From assembly GCF_003121295.1 (NCBI RefSeq), contig NZ_PHNC01000029.1, positions 372,001 through 436,000 on the forward strand: DNA of 64,000 nucleotides. The letters run 5' to 3'. The notes under the pieces are model-generated. The model ran no database searches, was not told where the DNA came from, and worked only from the letters and a program-made list of their open reading frames with translations. The translations under genes and the position numbers were made by a program. This document shows positions 48,926 through 60,005 of the stretch, in pieces. Position 1 is the first letter of the stretch. Each line of letters opens with the position of its first letter. The DNA is from Streptomyces orinoci (GTDB lineage: Bacteria > Actinomycetota > Actinomycetes > Streptomycetales > Streptomycetaceae).

Positions 48926-50365
48926 ATGGGGATAGTCGCCGGGCTGGACAGTTCCGCCGAGAGCACACGCATTGTCGTCTGTGACGCGGAGACGGGCGCC
49001 GTGCTGCGCCAGGGTTATGCGCCGCACCCGCCGTCCGCCGCCGAGGGCGACCCTCAGGGGTGGCTGATCTCCCTGGGCGACGCCGCCGCCGGAGGGGTGC
49101 TGGAGGGCGTAGAGGCCATCGGCGTCTCGGCGCAGCAGCACGGGCTGCTGACGCTGGACGCCGGAGGGGTGCTGGTACGGCCCGCGCTGCTGGGCAACGA
49201 CAAGCGGATGCAGGCCGCGGCGGCCGATCTGATCGACGCGCTGGGCGGCCGGGCCGCCTGGGCGGAGGCGGTCGGTTCGGTGCCGCAGGCCGCGCTGGCG
49301 GTGGCCAAGCTGCGCTGGCTGGCCCGTAACGAGCCGGAGTCGGCGAACCGGGTGGCGGCGCTGCTGCAGGCGCACGACTGGCTGGTCTGGCAGCTGCTGG
49401 GGCGGCCGATGCGCCGTACCACCGACCGCGGTGACGCCTCCGGCACCGGCTTCTGGTCGGCGGCCACCGGCTCCTGGCGGCCGGATCTGGTGGAGCTGGC
49501 GCTGGGGCGGCAGGCGGCGCTGCCGGAGGTGCTGGGCCCGGCCGAGCCCGCCGGGCACACCCCCGAGGGCCTGCTGATCTCGGCCGGCACCGGGGAGACC
49601 ATGGCCGCCGCCTTCGGCCTGGGCGTGGGTCCGGGCGACGCGGTGGTCTCGCTGGGCGCCTCCGGCTCGGTGTTCGCCGTCCACCACCAGGCGCTGACCG
49701 ACCCGGGCGGCACCATCACCTCCTTCGCCGACGCCACCGGGATGCATCTGCCGGTGGTGCACACGCTCAACGCGGTACGGGTGCTGCGCGGCACCGCCGA
49801 GCTGCTGGGTACGGACCTGGCGGGGCTGTCCGAGCTGGCGCTGCGCTCCTCCCCCGGCTCCTACGGGCTGGTGCTGCTGCCCTATCTGGAGGGCGAGCGG
49901 ACCCCGTATCTGCCGCACACCGCGGGCACCCTGACCGGGCTGCGGCGGGAGAGCATGAAGCCGGAGCACCTGGCCCGGGCGGCGTTCGAGGGGATGCTGT
50001 GCGGGCTGGCGGACGCGCTGGACGTACTGCGCGGGCGCGGCGTGATGGTGCGTCGGGTGTTCCTGCTGGGCGCGGCGGCGGAGCTGCCCGCGGTGCGGGC
50101 GCTGGCGCCCCAGCTGTTCGGCACCCCGGTGGTGGTGCCGCAGCCCGCCGACTACGCGGCCCTGGGCGCGGCGCGGCAGGCCGCCTGGGCGCTGGGGGCG
50201 CACCAGGGCACGCTGTCCCCGCAGGAGCCGCCGCACTGGCCGGCCCCGGCCGGCCAGGTCTTCGAGCCGGGCGAGGAGCTGGCGGCGGGTCAGGCGGTGC
50301 GCCAGCAGTACGCCACGGTGCGCGAGCAGACCCACCCGGGGGCGTTCCAAGCGGCACCCCAGTAG
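48926..50365 (+). CDS. FGGY carbohydrate kinase (xylulokinase-like)
   Basis: A 479-residue sugar kinase with actin-like ATPase fold. Landmarks are VAGLDSSAESTRIVVCD (phosphate 1), SAQQHGLLTLD, DASGTGFWSAATG, SLGASGSVFA and LLGAAAELPAVRALAPQLFGTPVVVP. The catalytic Asp is in the DRGDASG segment. Closest in pattern to xylulokinase; the sugar is not certain. It is not next to sugar transport genes. It converges on hrdA with seven bases between stops. Confidence 0.88.
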   Translation: MGIVAGLDSSAESTRIVVCDAETGAVLRQGYAPHPPSAAEGDPQGWLISLGDAAAGGVLEGVEAIGVSAQQHGLLTLDAGGVLVRPALLGNDKRMQAAAADLIDALGGRAAWAEAVGSVPQAALAVAKLRWLARNEPESANRVAALLQAHDWLVWQLLGRPMRRTTDRGDASGTGFWSAATGSWRPDLVELALGRQAALPEVLGPAEPAGHTPEGLLISAGTGETMAAAFGLGVGPGDAVVSLGASGSVFAVHHQALTDPGGTITSFADATGMHLPVVHTLNAVRVLRGTAELLGTDLAGLSELALRSSPGSYGLVLLPYLEGERTPYLPHTAGTLTGLRRESMKPEHLARAAFEGMLCGLADALDVLRGRGVMVRRVFLLGAAAELPAVRALAPQLFGTPVVVPQPADYAALGAARQAAWALGAHQGTLSPQEPPHWPAPAGQVFEPGEELAAGQAVRQQYATVREQTHPGAFQAAPQ

Positions 50366-50372
50366 CGGGAGT

Positions 50373-51428
<1,056 letters not shown>

Positions 51429-51666
51429 GGGGGCGACCTCCAGATGATCGCTGCTGGGGCAGAGAACGCGGGCGCGGCGGCGGAGGTCCGCCGTCCGTCC
51501 CGGCATCGAGAGCGGCTTCGCGGAGGGTTCCCGGCCCTGTAATCGCTCCGGAGGACTCAGGCACCGCCCACCAGTGTGGGGCACGACGCGGGCCCGCCAC
51601 GAGGGGCTTGCGGCCACTTTCTGCGGTCGGGCAGTGACCGGCTGGTTACGGGGCCCGGTCGCGGCG

Positions 51667-53574
51667 TTACAGCGCCGCCGCGCCCCGGTCCTTCAGCGCG
51701 CGGCCGTACTGCTCCAGGACCCACAACTCGTTCTGTACGGCGGCCAGATGGTCCGGCGCGGCCTGGGCGCCCAGCCGCACCAGGCTCGCCTGCACCTGGC
51801 TCACCCGGCGCTCCACCGCCCGCAGCCGGACCTGGACCAGCTGGGTGCCGGCGTAGACCTCGTCCACGGTACGGGCGTGCAGCGGCTCCACGGCCAGCTC
51901 GGTGACCATCGAGCGGACGGTGTCGTCGGGGGCGGCCTCGCGGACCCGGGCCAGATAGGAGTCATCGGCCTGGGCCACTCCGCCCGCCTCCTCGATGGCC
52001 CGGCGGACCACCGCGTAGGGCGGCGCGGTGAACTCGTCCTCGCCGTAGGCGTCAAAGGCGGGAGAGACCAACTCGGGCCGCTGGAGGGCGAGTTTGAGCA
52101 GTTCGCGCTCGGTGCGGTGGGCCGGGCTGCGCAGGTTGAGCGCCGGGCCGCGGGGGCCGGCGGGCCGTTCGGCGGGAGCGGCGGCGGCCTGGCGGGGGGC
52201 GGCGGGGGCGGGGCGGTTACGGCCGTCGGGGCGCTCGGCGCGCTCCCGGGCCCAGCGGGCCAGCTGGCTGACCCGCATCACCACGAACTGGGTGTCCAGG
52301 ATGCCCAGCAGCCCGGCCAGCCGCACCGCGTACTGGTGGCGGATGGAGCTGTCCTTGATGCCGGCCACGATGGGCGCGGCCTCCTCCAGGGCGGCCGCCT
52401 GGCCCTCGGGGGTGTCCACCTCATGGCGGCCGACCACCGAGCGCAGGGCGAACTCGAACAGCGGGGTGCTGGTCTCCACCAGCTGGCGCACCGCCTCGTC
52501 GCCGCGGTCCAGCCGCAGCTCACAGGGGTCCATTCCGCCGGGGCTGACGGCGATATTGGTGTGCGCGGCGAACTTCTGGTCGTCCTCGAAGGCACGCAGG
52601 GCGGCCCGCTGGCCGGCGGCGTCCCCGTCGAAGGTGAAGATCACCTTGGCCCGGGAGTTGTCCATCAGCAGCCGGCGCAGGATCTTGATGTGGTCACCGG
52701 CGAAGGCGGTGCCACAGGTGGCGATGGCGGTGGTGACCCCGGCCAGGTGGCAGGCCATCACATCGGTGTAGCCCTCGACGACCACTGCCCGGTTGCCCTT
52801 GGCGATGTCCTTCTTGGCCAGGTCGATGCCGTAGAGCACCTGGGACTTGCGGTAGATGGGTGTCTCGGGGGTGTTGAGGTACTTGGGGCCGTTGTCGTCC
52901 TCGCGGAGCTTACGGGCGCCGAAGCCGATGACATCACCGGTGATGTCGCGGATGGGCCACATCAGCCGGCCGCGGAAGCGGTCGATGGGGCCGCGGCGGC
53001 CCTCCTGGGAGAGGCCGGCCAGGACCAGCTCCTTGTCGGTGAAGCCGCGGCCGCGCAGAAAGCGGGTGAGGTGGTCCCAGCCGGCCGGGCTGTAGCCGAC
53101 CCCGAAGTGCTCGGCGGCGGCCTGGTCGAAGCCGCGCCCGGCCAGGAAGGCGCGGGCGATCTCGGCCTCGGCGCTCTGCAGCTGCTCGGCGTAGAACCGC
53201 GCGGCGGCCTTGTGCGCCTCGACCAGGCGGGTGCGCTCGCCCTGCTGGCGGCCGGGGGTGTAGCCGCCCTCCTCATAGCGCAGAGTGATCCCGGCCTGGG
53301 CGGCCAGCCGCTCGATGGTCTCGGTGAAGGAGAGGTGGTCGATCTTCATCACGAAGTCGACGGTGTCGCCGCCTTCCTGGCAGCCGAAGCAGTGGTACAG
53401 CCCCTTGGCCGGGCTGACGTGGAAGGACGGCGACTTCTCGTCATGGAAGGGGCACAGGCCCTTGAGGTTGCCGCCTCCGGCGTTGCGCAGCTGGAGGTAC
53501 TCGGATACGACGGCGTCGATCGGGACAGCGTCCCGGACCGCCTTTACATCGTCATCGTTGATCCTGCCTGCCAC
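51667..53574 (-). CDS. dnaG: DNA primase
   Basis: A 635-residue primase that lays RNA primers at the fork. The CHC2 zinc motif is complete: Cys41, His44, Cys62 and Cys65 (CPFHDEKSPSFHV, YHCFGC). The Toprim core has VVVEGYTDVMACH near 265 and FTFDGDAAGQRA near 315. The C-terminal DnaB-binding part follows a Pro/Ala-rich linker near 440. It is 31 bases upstream of nothing co-transcribed ahead; hrdA lies 238 bases downstream on the same strand. Start ATG 53574 is clear. Confidence 0.97.
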   Translation of the reverse strand: MAGRINDDDVKAVRDAVPIDAVVSEYLQLRNAGGGNLKGLCPFHDEKSPSFHVSPAKGLYHCFGCQEGGDTVDFVMKIDHLSFTETIERLAAQAGITLRYEEGGYTPGRQQGERTRLVEAHKAAARFYAEQLQSAEAEIARAFLAGRGFDQAAAEHFGVGYSPAGWDHLTRFLRGRGFTDKELVLAGLSQEGRRGPIDRFRGRLMWPIRDITGDVIGFGARKLREDDNGPKYLNTPETPIYRKSQVLYGIDLAKKDIAKGNRAVVVEGYTDVMACHLAGVTTAIATCGTAFAGDHIKILRRLLMDNSRAKVIFTFDGDAAGQRAALRAFEDDQKFAAHTNIAVSPGGMDPCELRLDRGDEAVRQLVETSTPLFEFALRSVVGRHEVDTPEGQAAALEEAAPIVAGIKDSSIRHQYAVRLAGLLGILDTQFVVMRVSQLARWARERAERPDGRNRPAPAAPRQAAAAPAERPAGPRGPALNLRSPAHRTERELLKLALQRPELVSPAFDAYGEDEFTAPPYAVVRRAIEEAGGVAQADDSYLARVREAAPDDTVRSMVTELAVEPLHARTVDEVYAGTQLVQVRLRAVERRVSQVQASLVRLGAQAAPDHLAAVQNELWVLEQYGRALKDRGAAAL

Positions 53575-53604
53575 GGGTGAATTCTACGGGGAGGCTCGGA
53601 CACC

Positions 53605-54867
53605 TCAGCCGGCCAGGGATTCCAGGGGCACCGTGGGGTCGGCCAGGGCGGCCGGATCGACCACCGCGCCGGTGCGGATCAGGTGCTGCACCCGCTCGGC
53701 GACCTCCCACACATTGACGTTCATCCCGGCCAGCACCCGGCCCTCGCGCAGCCAGAAGGCGATGAACTCCCGCTTGGCCACATCGCCCCGGCAGACCACC
53801 TGGTCATAGCTGCCGGGCGGGGCGTAGCCGTGGTACTCCAGGCCCACCTCGTACTGGTCGGAGAAGAAGTAGGGCACCCGGTCGTAGGAGACGGTACGGC
53901 CCAGCATGGCCCGGGCCGCGGCGGGGCCGCTGTGCAGGGCGTTGGCCCAGTGCTCCACCCGCAGCCGGGTGCCCAGCCAGGGGTGCTCGGCGGCGGCGAC
54001 ATCGCCGGCCGCGAAGATATCGGGGTCGGAGGTGCGCAGCGAGGCGTCCACCGCGATGCCGCCGCCGTCGGCGCGGTCCACCAGGGCCAGTCCGGCGGCC
54101 TCGGCCAGGGCGGTGCGCGGGGCGGCGCCGATGGCGGCCAGCACGGCGTGCGCGGGGTGTTCCTCGCCGTCGTCGGTGCGTACGGCCAGCACCATGCCGT
54201 CCTGTCCGGTGATCTCGGTGAGCCGGGCGCCGAAGTGGAAGCGGACGCCATGCTCGCGGTGCAGCTCGGTGAAGAGCTGGCCCAGCTCGGGGCCGGTCAC
54301 GGTGTGCAGCGGGGTGGGCTGGGGTTCGACGACGGTGACCTCGGCGCCATAGCCGCGGGCGGCGGCGGCCACCTCCAGGCCGATCCAGCCGGCCCCGGCG
54401 ATCAGCAGATGGCCGTTGTCCCGGCCGAGGGAGGCCAGCACTCCGCGCAGCCGCTCGGCGTGGGCGAGCCGGCGCAGGTGGTGGACGCCGGCCAGCGAGG
54501 TGCCGGGGATGTCCAGGCGGCGGGGTTCGGCGCCGGTGGCCAGCAGCAGGCGGTCGTAGTGGACGCGGGTGCCGTCGCCCAGGCGGACCGACTTGGCGGC
54601 CCGGTCCAGGTGGACGGCGGGCTGGCCGAGGTGCAGCTCGATATCGGCCTGGGCGTACCAGGCCGGCTTGTGGATGAAGACGCTCTCCCGCTCGTCGCTG
54701 CCGGTGAGGAACCCCTTGGACAGCGGCGGCCGCTCATAGGGGTGGTCCCGCTCGTCACAGATGAGGATCACCCGGCCGGTGAAGCCCTCGGCGCGGAGGG
54801 TCTCGGCGGCCTTGGCGCCGGCCAGCCCCCCTCCGACGATGACGAACGTCTGGTCTGCGTCCACCAC
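53605..54867 (-). CDS. Ferredoxin-reductase-like FAD/NAD(P) oxidoreductase
   Basis: A 420-residue flavoenzyme. The FAD motif is FVIVGGGLAGAKAAE (N-terminus); the NAD(P) motif is LLIAGAGWIGLEVAAA near 155; IFAAGDVAAAEH is the second FAD contact. A C-terminal Reductase_C-type domain (about 320-405) follows. It could pass electrons from NAD(P)H to a ferredoxin or P450. GTG 54867 has GAGGAGG. It ends 30 bases upstream of dnaG on the same strand, so the two may be co-transcribed. Partner unknown. Confidence 0.9.
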   Translation of the reverse strand: MVDADQTFVIVGGGLAGAKAAETLRAEGFTGRVILICDERDHPYERPPLSKGFLTGSDERESVFIHKPAWYAQADIELHLGQPAVHLDRAAKSVRLGDGTRVHYDRLLLATGAEPRRLDIPGTSLAGVHHLRRLAHAERLRGVLASLGRDNGHLLIAGAGWIGLEVAAAARGYGAEVTVVEPQPTPLHTVTGPELGQLFTELHREHGVRFHFGARLTEITGQDGMVLAVRTDDGEEHPAHAVLAAIGAAPRTALAEAAGLALVDRADGGGIAVDASLRTSDPDIFAAGDVAAAEHPWLGTRLRVEHWANALHSGPAAARAMLGRTVSYDRVPYFFSDQYEVGLEYHGYAPPGSYDQVVCRGDVAKREFIAFWLREGRVLAGMNVNVWEVAERVQHLIRTGAVVDPAALADPTVPLESLAG

Positions 54868-55029
54868 TTGCTGCCTCCTCGCTGCGGTTACGGGTGTGTG
54901 CCCGTCGGATCGCCAGTGCCGAGCGTCCCGCACGTGGCCTGCCGCCGAAAGGGGGACTGCCCCGGACGGGTCAGCTACCCGGGCCGGGCCCGGGGACTCC
55001 TCGGGGCGCCGGGGCACCGGATCACCGGC

Positions 55030-56367
55030 TCAGCCGCGGGGCGCGTACGGCACCCCGGTGAGCCGGGCGTGCAGGGAACGGGCCGAGGCGTCGGTGAGCG
55101 CGGCTATCTGGTCGATCACCGCGCGCAGCCGCCCGGCGTCATCGGCGGCCGCGGCGAACAGCGAGCGGAACTGGGGGTCCAGTCCGTCGGGCGCACGGGC
55201 GATCAGCGCCTCGGTCAACTCCCTGATGATGATGCGCTGTTCGGCGCGGATCTTCTCCTGGTCGGGGCGCTGCATCACATAGCGGTCGGCCACCGCCTTG
55301 AGCACCGCGCACTCCAGCCGGGTCTGCCGGGGCACCACCAGCCGGGCCCGGTAGCGGGTGAGCCGGCCGGGGCCGTGGCGCTCGCGGGTGGCGTGCTCGG
55401 CGGCCAGACAGAACCGGCCGATGAGCTGGCTGGTGGCGTCCTTGAGCCGGGCCTGGGCGACGGCGGAGCCGTCATAGCCGTGCGGCCACCACTCCTGCTC
55501 CAGCAGCCGGTCCAACGCCTCGGCGAGCTCCGCGGCCTCGGCGCCGGGGGCGTAGCGGCGGGCGGCCACCGCGAAGACCTCGCGGCGCTCGGGCTCGGCC
55601 AGCAGCACATTGGGGTCCAGGTGGCCGGCGTGCAGGCCGTCCTCCACATCGTGCACCGAGTAGGCCACATCGTCGGCCCAGTCCATCACCTGGGCCTCGA
55701 AGCTCTGCTGCTGCCCGGGGGCGTCCTGCCGGGACCAGCGGTGCACGGCCAGGTCGTCGGGGTAGACGCCGAACTTGCGGGAGGCCGGGTCGGTGGGGTG
55801 ACCGCCGCGCGGCCAGGGGTATTTGGTGGCGGCGTCCAGGGCGGCGCGGGTGAGGTTGAGGCCGACGCTGACCGGCTCGCCGGTCTGCGGGTCGGGGATG
55901 AAGCGCTTGGGCTCCAGGCGGGTCAGCAGCCGCAGGGACTGGGCGTTGCCCTCGAACCCGCCGCAGGGCGCGGCCAGTTCGTCGAGCACCTGCTCACCGT
56001 TGTGCCCGAAGGGCGGGTGGCCCAGGTCGTGCGCCAGGCAGGCGGTCTCCACCAGGTCGGGGTCGCAGCCCAGGGCGGCGCCCAGCTCCCGGCCGACCTG
56101 GGCGCACTCCAGGGAGTGGGTCAGCCGGGTGCGCGGGGTGGCGTCCCAGCCGTGGTCGCTGGCGCCGGGGGTGACGACCTGGGTCTTGCCGGCCAGCCGG
56201 CGCAGCGCGGCGGAGTGCAGCACCCGTGCGCGGTCGCGCTGGAAGGCGGTGCGGCCCGGGCGCTTGTCGGGCTCGGCGGCCCAGCGCTCCAGGTCCGCCG
56301 CCGTGTATCCGGCGACGACGGGCTGTTCCCCTTGGGCGGCTTGGGTGGTGCCTGCGGTGCCGTTCAT
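55030..56367 (-). CDS. dgt: Deoxyguanosinetriphosphate triphosphohydrolase-like HD protein
   Basis: A 445-residue HD-domain dNTPase. Metal ligands are His in RLTHSLECAQV, His-Asp in LAHDLGHPPFGHNGE and Asp in MDWADDVAYSVHDVED. It would hydrolyse dGTP or other dNTPs to nucleoside and triphosphate, controlling pool size; its neighbours dnaG and hrdA fit this. ATG 56367 (MNGTAGTTQAA) is chosen over a longer frame from 56589, which overlaps the divergent SanA-like gene. Confidence 0.93.
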   Translation of the reverse strand: MNGTAGTTQAAQGEQPVVAGYTAADLERWAAEPDKRPGRTAFQRDRARVLHSAALRRLAGKTQVVTPGASDHGWDATPRTRLTHSLECAQVGRELGAALGCDPDLVETACLAHDLGHPPFGHNGEQVLDELAAPCGGFEGNAQSLRLLTRLEPKRFIPDPQTGEPVSVGLNLTRAALDAATKYPWPRGGHPTDPASRKFGVYPDDLAVHRWSRQDAPGQQQSFEAQVMDWADDVAYSVHDVEDGLHAGHLDPNVLLAEPERREVFAVAARRYAPGAEAAELAEALDRLLEQEWWPHGYDGSAVAQARLKDATSQLIGRFCLAAEHATRERHGPGRLTRYRARLVVPRQTRLECAVLKAVADRYVMQRPDQEKIRAEQRIIIRELTEALIARAPDGLDPQFRSLFAAAADDAGRLRAVIDQIAALTDASARSLHARLTGVPYAPRG

Positions 56368-56485
56368 ACCCCTGACGGTAACCGGAGGGTGTGACAGCGG
56401 CAGGGGCCGTACCGGGAGCACCGGAACCACGGCTCGGGCCAATGCGTCACTCACTGCGACAACGGGGGCGTGAAGGGGGAGCGTC

Positions 56486-57145
56486 ATGAGACTGCCGGGC
56501 ACCCGGCGCGGCAAGCGGCGGGCGCTATGGGCCGTGATGGCCGCCTGTGTACTGGCCCTGCTGCCGGTCACCTGGGTGTGGGCAAGCACCGGCGACCGGC
56601 TGCGGACAGTGGCCGACGCACCCCAGGCCCCGGTGGCGATGGTCTTCGGCGCCGGGCTGTGGCAGGGCAGACCCTCCCCCTATCTGGCCGACCGTCTGGA
56701 CACCGCCATCGACCTCTACCGCCGGGGCAAGGTCCGGGTGCTGCTGGTGACCGGCGACAACGGCCGGGAGTCCTATGACGAGCCGGACGCCATGCGCGAC
56801 TATCTGGTGGCGCACGGCGTTCCCGGGCAGCGCATCGTCCGGGACTACGCCGGTTTTGACACCTGGGACTCCTGCGCCCGTGGCCGGCGCGTTTTCGGGG
56901 TGCGCCGTGCCCTGCTGGTCAGCCAGGACTTCCATATCCGCCGGGCGGTGGCGCTCTGCCGGGCGGCCGGCATCGACTCCTACGGGGTGTCCGCCGCCGT
57001 CCCGCACGATATGACCCGGCTGGCGGGCGGCGCCCGGGAGGTCCTGGCCGCCGGCAAGGCTGTCTTCAGCGCGGCCTTCCGGCCCGACCCCACCTGTCTG
57101 GGCCCGCACGAGCCGGGTGTGCAACGGGCGCTGGCCGCCCGGTGA
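56486..57145 (+). CDS. SanA/YdcF-like DUF218 membrane protein
   Basis: A 219-residue protein with an N-terminal anchor (WAVMAACVLALLPVTWVWA) and a DUF218 domain: VAMVFGAGLWQGRPSPYLADRL, VLLVTGDNG, DYAGFDTWDSCARG, LLVSQDFHIRRAV. In E. coli SanA affects envelope barrier (vancomycin sensitivity at high temperature). An AGGGGGAG site precedes ATG 56486. It is divergent from dgt and converges on the protease gene. Confidence 0.9.
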   Translation: MRLPGTRRGKRRALWAVMAACVLALLPVTWVWASTGDRLRTVADAPQAPVAMVFGAGLWQGRPSPYLADRLDTAIDLYRRGKVRVLLVTGDNGRESYDEPDAMRDYLVAHGVPGQRIVRDYAGFDTWDSCARGRRVFGVRRALLVSQDFHIRRAVALCRAAGIDSYGVSAAVPHDMTRLAGGAREVLAAGKAVFSAAFRPDPTCLGPHEPGVQRALAAR

Positions 57146-57167
57146 GCGGTACTCAGCCGAGCGGTGC

Positions 57168-58079
57168 TCAGCGCTTGGGCTCGCGGTTGTTGATGGCGTC
57201 CAGATAGAGCTTGAAGATCTCGTCGTCATTGACCGGGCTATAGGAGACATCGGCCGACTTGTCCCCGTCCGGGCCGCCGCCGTTGAGGCCGCCCAGCACC
57301 CCCACCAGGTCGCCGGTCCTGGTCTTCTCATTGAAGCGCACCAGCCAGGGGCTGCCGGAGGTGCCGGAGAAAAAGCCGTCACAGCGCATCTTCAGCTGGT
57401 TGTAGTCCTCCAGCCGGCTGGTCATGGCGGTACAGCGGATGGCCTCGTCGGCCGGGTCCTCGTCCGCGCTGGGGTAGCCGATGACGGTCACCCGGTTGAC
57501 GAAACCGGGGGTGCGGATGAGCCGGTTGGCACCGGTCACCTGCTCGATCTGCCGCCCCTTGTCATCGGGCTTGACGGTGGCGAAGGCGAAGTCCAGATTC
57601 GAACCCTCACCGGTGTCCGAGCGCCGGGGGTCGGTGAAGGTGCGGGTCAGCGGCCATACACCGTAGGGCTGTTTGTCCGCGCCCTGCTGGTAGTCGGGGA
57701 CAAAGGCGGCGTCGTCGCCTATCGAACAGTGCCCGGCCGTCACAATCAGATTGCCCTTGGGGCTGTGCACCACGCTGGCCGTGCAGTGGTGGCTCTTCAT
57801 GTCGTCGCCGGTGTAGAAGATCACGCCGACCGAGGGGACGCCACCGAAGTGCCGGGCGCTCCCGGTGATCCGCTGGGCCTCGCTCCCGGCATCCGCGTCG
57901 TCGTCCTGCTGGGCGGTGCGGGACGGACCCCAGAAGCGCTGCGCCTGCTCGCTGGACCAGCTGCGCTCCTTGTGGTTTCCGCCGGCCCCCCGGGGTACCA
58001 CCGCCGCCAGGGCCACCACATACAGCCCCGCGAGCACGGCCCGGGCCCACCGGGCCCGGCTCCACCGGGAGAAACGCAC
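57168..58079 (-). CDS. Trypsin/V8-like secreted serine protease
   Basis: About 303 residues. An N-terminal membrane segment (ARAVLAGLYVVALAAVV) should anchor or export it. The catalytic triad is His in VTAGHCSIG, Asp in LDFAFATV and Ser in GFFSGTSGSPWLVRF. Two Cys in HHCTASVV and GHC may form the usual disulphide. The start is uncertain: GTG 58079 gives a compact signal-anchor; the frame is open to 58145. It faces the SanA-like gene with about 22 bases between stops. The 279-base gap upstream holds nothing recognised. Confidence 0.85.
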   Translation of the reverse strand: MRFSRWSRARWARAVLAGLYVVALAAVVPRGAGGNHKERSWSSEQAQRFWGPSRTAQQDDDADAGSEAQRITGSARHFGGVPSVGVIFYTGDDMKSHHCTASVVHSPKGNLIVTAGHCSIGDDAAFVPDYQQGADKQPYGVWPLTRTFTDPRRSDTGEGSNLDFAFATVKPDDKGRQIEQVTGANRLIRTPGFVNRVTVIGYPSADEDPADEAIRCTAMTSRLEDYNQLKMRCDGFFSGTSGSPWLVRFNEKTRTGDLVGVLGGLNGGGPDGDKSADVSYSPVNDDEIFKLYLDAINNREPKR

Positions 58080-58358
58080 CAGGCACCCCCACCACGTTCG
58101 GAAGGTCGTCGAAAGGCTAACCGCATCATCCGGGACCGGGACCACTCCGGAGTGTTCTCCGTACAGTCCGACGACGGACGCCTCGGCGTATGACCAGCGT
58201 ACGAATGCTCAACAAACCCTCGCCGAATTTGGCATCCGGCGTGGCGCAGGGTGCCCGGACCACGGCTCCGCCCGCCCGGACGATTCCGCGAAAGCCGAGG
58301 TTATCGGGGTTGTGAACCGCTGTGCACCCCTTGGTCCCGGCCGGTCCCGGCCGCCGCC

Positions 58359-59147
58359 TCAGCCACCCCACTGGTCAAAGGCCAGCTTGCAGACCAGGGA
58401 GACGACGACCACCACCAGCACCCCGCGGACAAAGCCGGTACCGCGCTTGAGCGCCATCCGCGCCCCGGTGGCACCGCCCGCCAGATTGAACACGGCCATG
58501 GGCAGCGCCACTTGCCAGAGCACGGTGCCCTGCACGGTGAAGGTCACCAGCGCCCCCACATTGGTACAGGTGTTGACGATCTTGGAGGTGCCGGAGGCCG
58601 CCACCAGGTCCATGCGCAGGATCCCGGCCAGGGCCAGCACCAGGAAGGTGCCGGTGCCGGGCCCGATGAGGCCGTCATAGAAACCGATACCCAGCCCGGC
58701 CACGCCGATCGCGGCCAGCACCCGCCGCCGTGAGGGCGGCAGGGCCGGCACGGTGGCGGCGGCACCGAAACCCGGCCGGAACAGGACAAAGGCCAGCACC
58801 GCCAGGAGCACGGCCATGATCAACGGGCGGAGCACCGAGCTGTCGATACCGGCGGCGAACAGCGCCCCGCCCAGCGAACCGGCCATCGCCGCCAGGCCGA
58901 TGCGCACCGCGGTGCGTACATCCAGCGCGGCCCGGCGGGTGTAGGCGACGGCGGCCGCACTGGTGCCGCAGATGGCCACCGCCTTGTTGGTGCCCAGCAC
59001 ATAGGCGGGTGCCGCATGCGGCAGACCGACCAGCAGGGCCGGGAGTTGCAGCAGCCCGCCGCCTCCCACCACGGCGTCGATCCACCCGGCCGCCGCGGCG
59101 GCGACACAGAGCACCAGCAGAGTTGTCAGGGATATGTCGTGGGTCAC
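58359..59147 (-). CDS. TSUP (TauE/SafE)-family transporter
   Basis: A 262-residue protein with about eight hydrophobic helices and the TSUP repeat motif: AGWIDAVVGGGGLLQLPAL in the first half and GFYDGLIGPGTGTFLVLAL in the second. These transporters move sulfite, sulfonates or related organic anions. No partner gene is nearby. ATG 59147 begins MTHDISLTTLL. Confidence 0.92.
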   Translation of the reverse strand: MTHDISLTTLLVLCVAAAAAGWIDAVVGGGGLLQLPALLVGLPHAAPAYVLGTNKAVAICGTSAAAVAYTRRAALDVRTAVRIGLAAMAGSLGGALFAAGIDSSVLRPLIMAVLLAVLAFVLFRPGFGAAATVPALPPSRRRVLAAIGVAGLGIGFYDGLIGPGTGTFLVLALAGILRMDLVAASGTSKIVNTCTNVGALVTFTVQGTVLWQVALPMAVFNLAGGATGARMALKRGTGFVRGVLVVVVVSLVCKLAFDQWGG

Positions 59148-59360
59148 CCGGGCGATCGTACGGAACGCGCGATCGCGGCGAAGCGGGGCCCGAAGTCACC
59201 GGTCCTGTTGCCGCGGAACTGCTGCCCGCCGGGCTGGGAGCGGACGTTGTGCAGGGTGACATCCCCGCCCGGGGTGGCCGCCCTGTCGCAGGGTACGGGG
59301 CCGTTGGGGCCGGGGTAAGGAGAGGGAACCGGTCCGATTCAGCGGGGTGTTGGGCCTGGG

Positions 59361-60005
59361 CTATCGAGGACTGCTGTGCCAGCGCCAGGAGTTGAGCTTC
59401 TCCCGGCCCGGCAGTGCCGACCGCCCCGTACACCACAGCAGTGCCGGCCAGGGTTCGGCCTCCTGTGGTGCGTCCGGGAACAGCCGGGCCAGCGCCCGCT
59501 CGCAGGGCCCGGCCGGCGGGGTGAACTCCACTCCCAGCCCGGCGGCTATGTCGTACCCGTGCACCAGGGCCTCCACCACGCCCATGGCCCCGAAGCCGGC
59601 CGGATCCGACCGCCCGGCGGGGTGGTAGGCCATGACCTCGGCCGGCGTGGTCCGGACCATGGCCGTCAGCAGCCCACCACCGGCCTCCACCAGCTGCAAC
59701 AGCCCGTCCGGGCCCGCCTCCCGGTCGGCGAAGACCACATTCCGCGGACCGCCCGGCCGTCTGCCGACCCGGAGGGAGGGGAGGTACCGCTCCAACGACG
59801 GGGCGCGCGGCCCCAGTTGGGCGGCATAGCCGAACAACGCGTCCACCAGGTGCTCGGCGGTCTCCCAGCAGTCCCAGTCCAGCCCGGCGGCGGGCCTGCC
59901 CCAGCGCGCCTCCGGCACGCCGGTCAGCGCGTCCACCGTCAGATGCACCGCCGTCTGGACGTCTTCGGCGGTCACCGGGCCCGCCGGCCTCTGTGAATTC
60001 AGCAT
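59361..60005 (-). CDS. Maleylpyruvate isomerase/DinB-like protein
   Basis: A 214-residue four-helix DinB-fold protein of the mycothiol-dependent isomerase group. The N-terminal helix holds WDCWETAEHLVDALFGY and a later helix EALVHGYDIAAGLG; the His residues of these two would bind metal. Such proteins use mycothiol in detoxification. ATG 60005 (MLNSQRPAGP). It lies 213 bases upstream of the TSUP gene; that gap contains no gene I can support. Confidence 0.82.
   Translation of the reverse strand: MLNSQRPAGPVTAEDVQTAVHLTVDALTGVPEARWGRPAAGLDWDCWETAEHLVDALFGYAAQLGPRAPSLERYLPSLRVGRRPGGPRNVVFADREAGPDGLLQLVEAGGGLLTAMVRTTPAEVMAYHPAGRSDPAGFGAMGVVEALVHGYDIAAGLGVEFTPPAGPCERALARLFPDAPQEAEPWPALLWCTGRSALPGREKLNSWRWHSSPR

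Noticed and set aside
53683..56394. 903-residue plus-strand frame opposite the reductase and dgt
   Set aside because: Spans two real genes in antisense with no recognisable domain.
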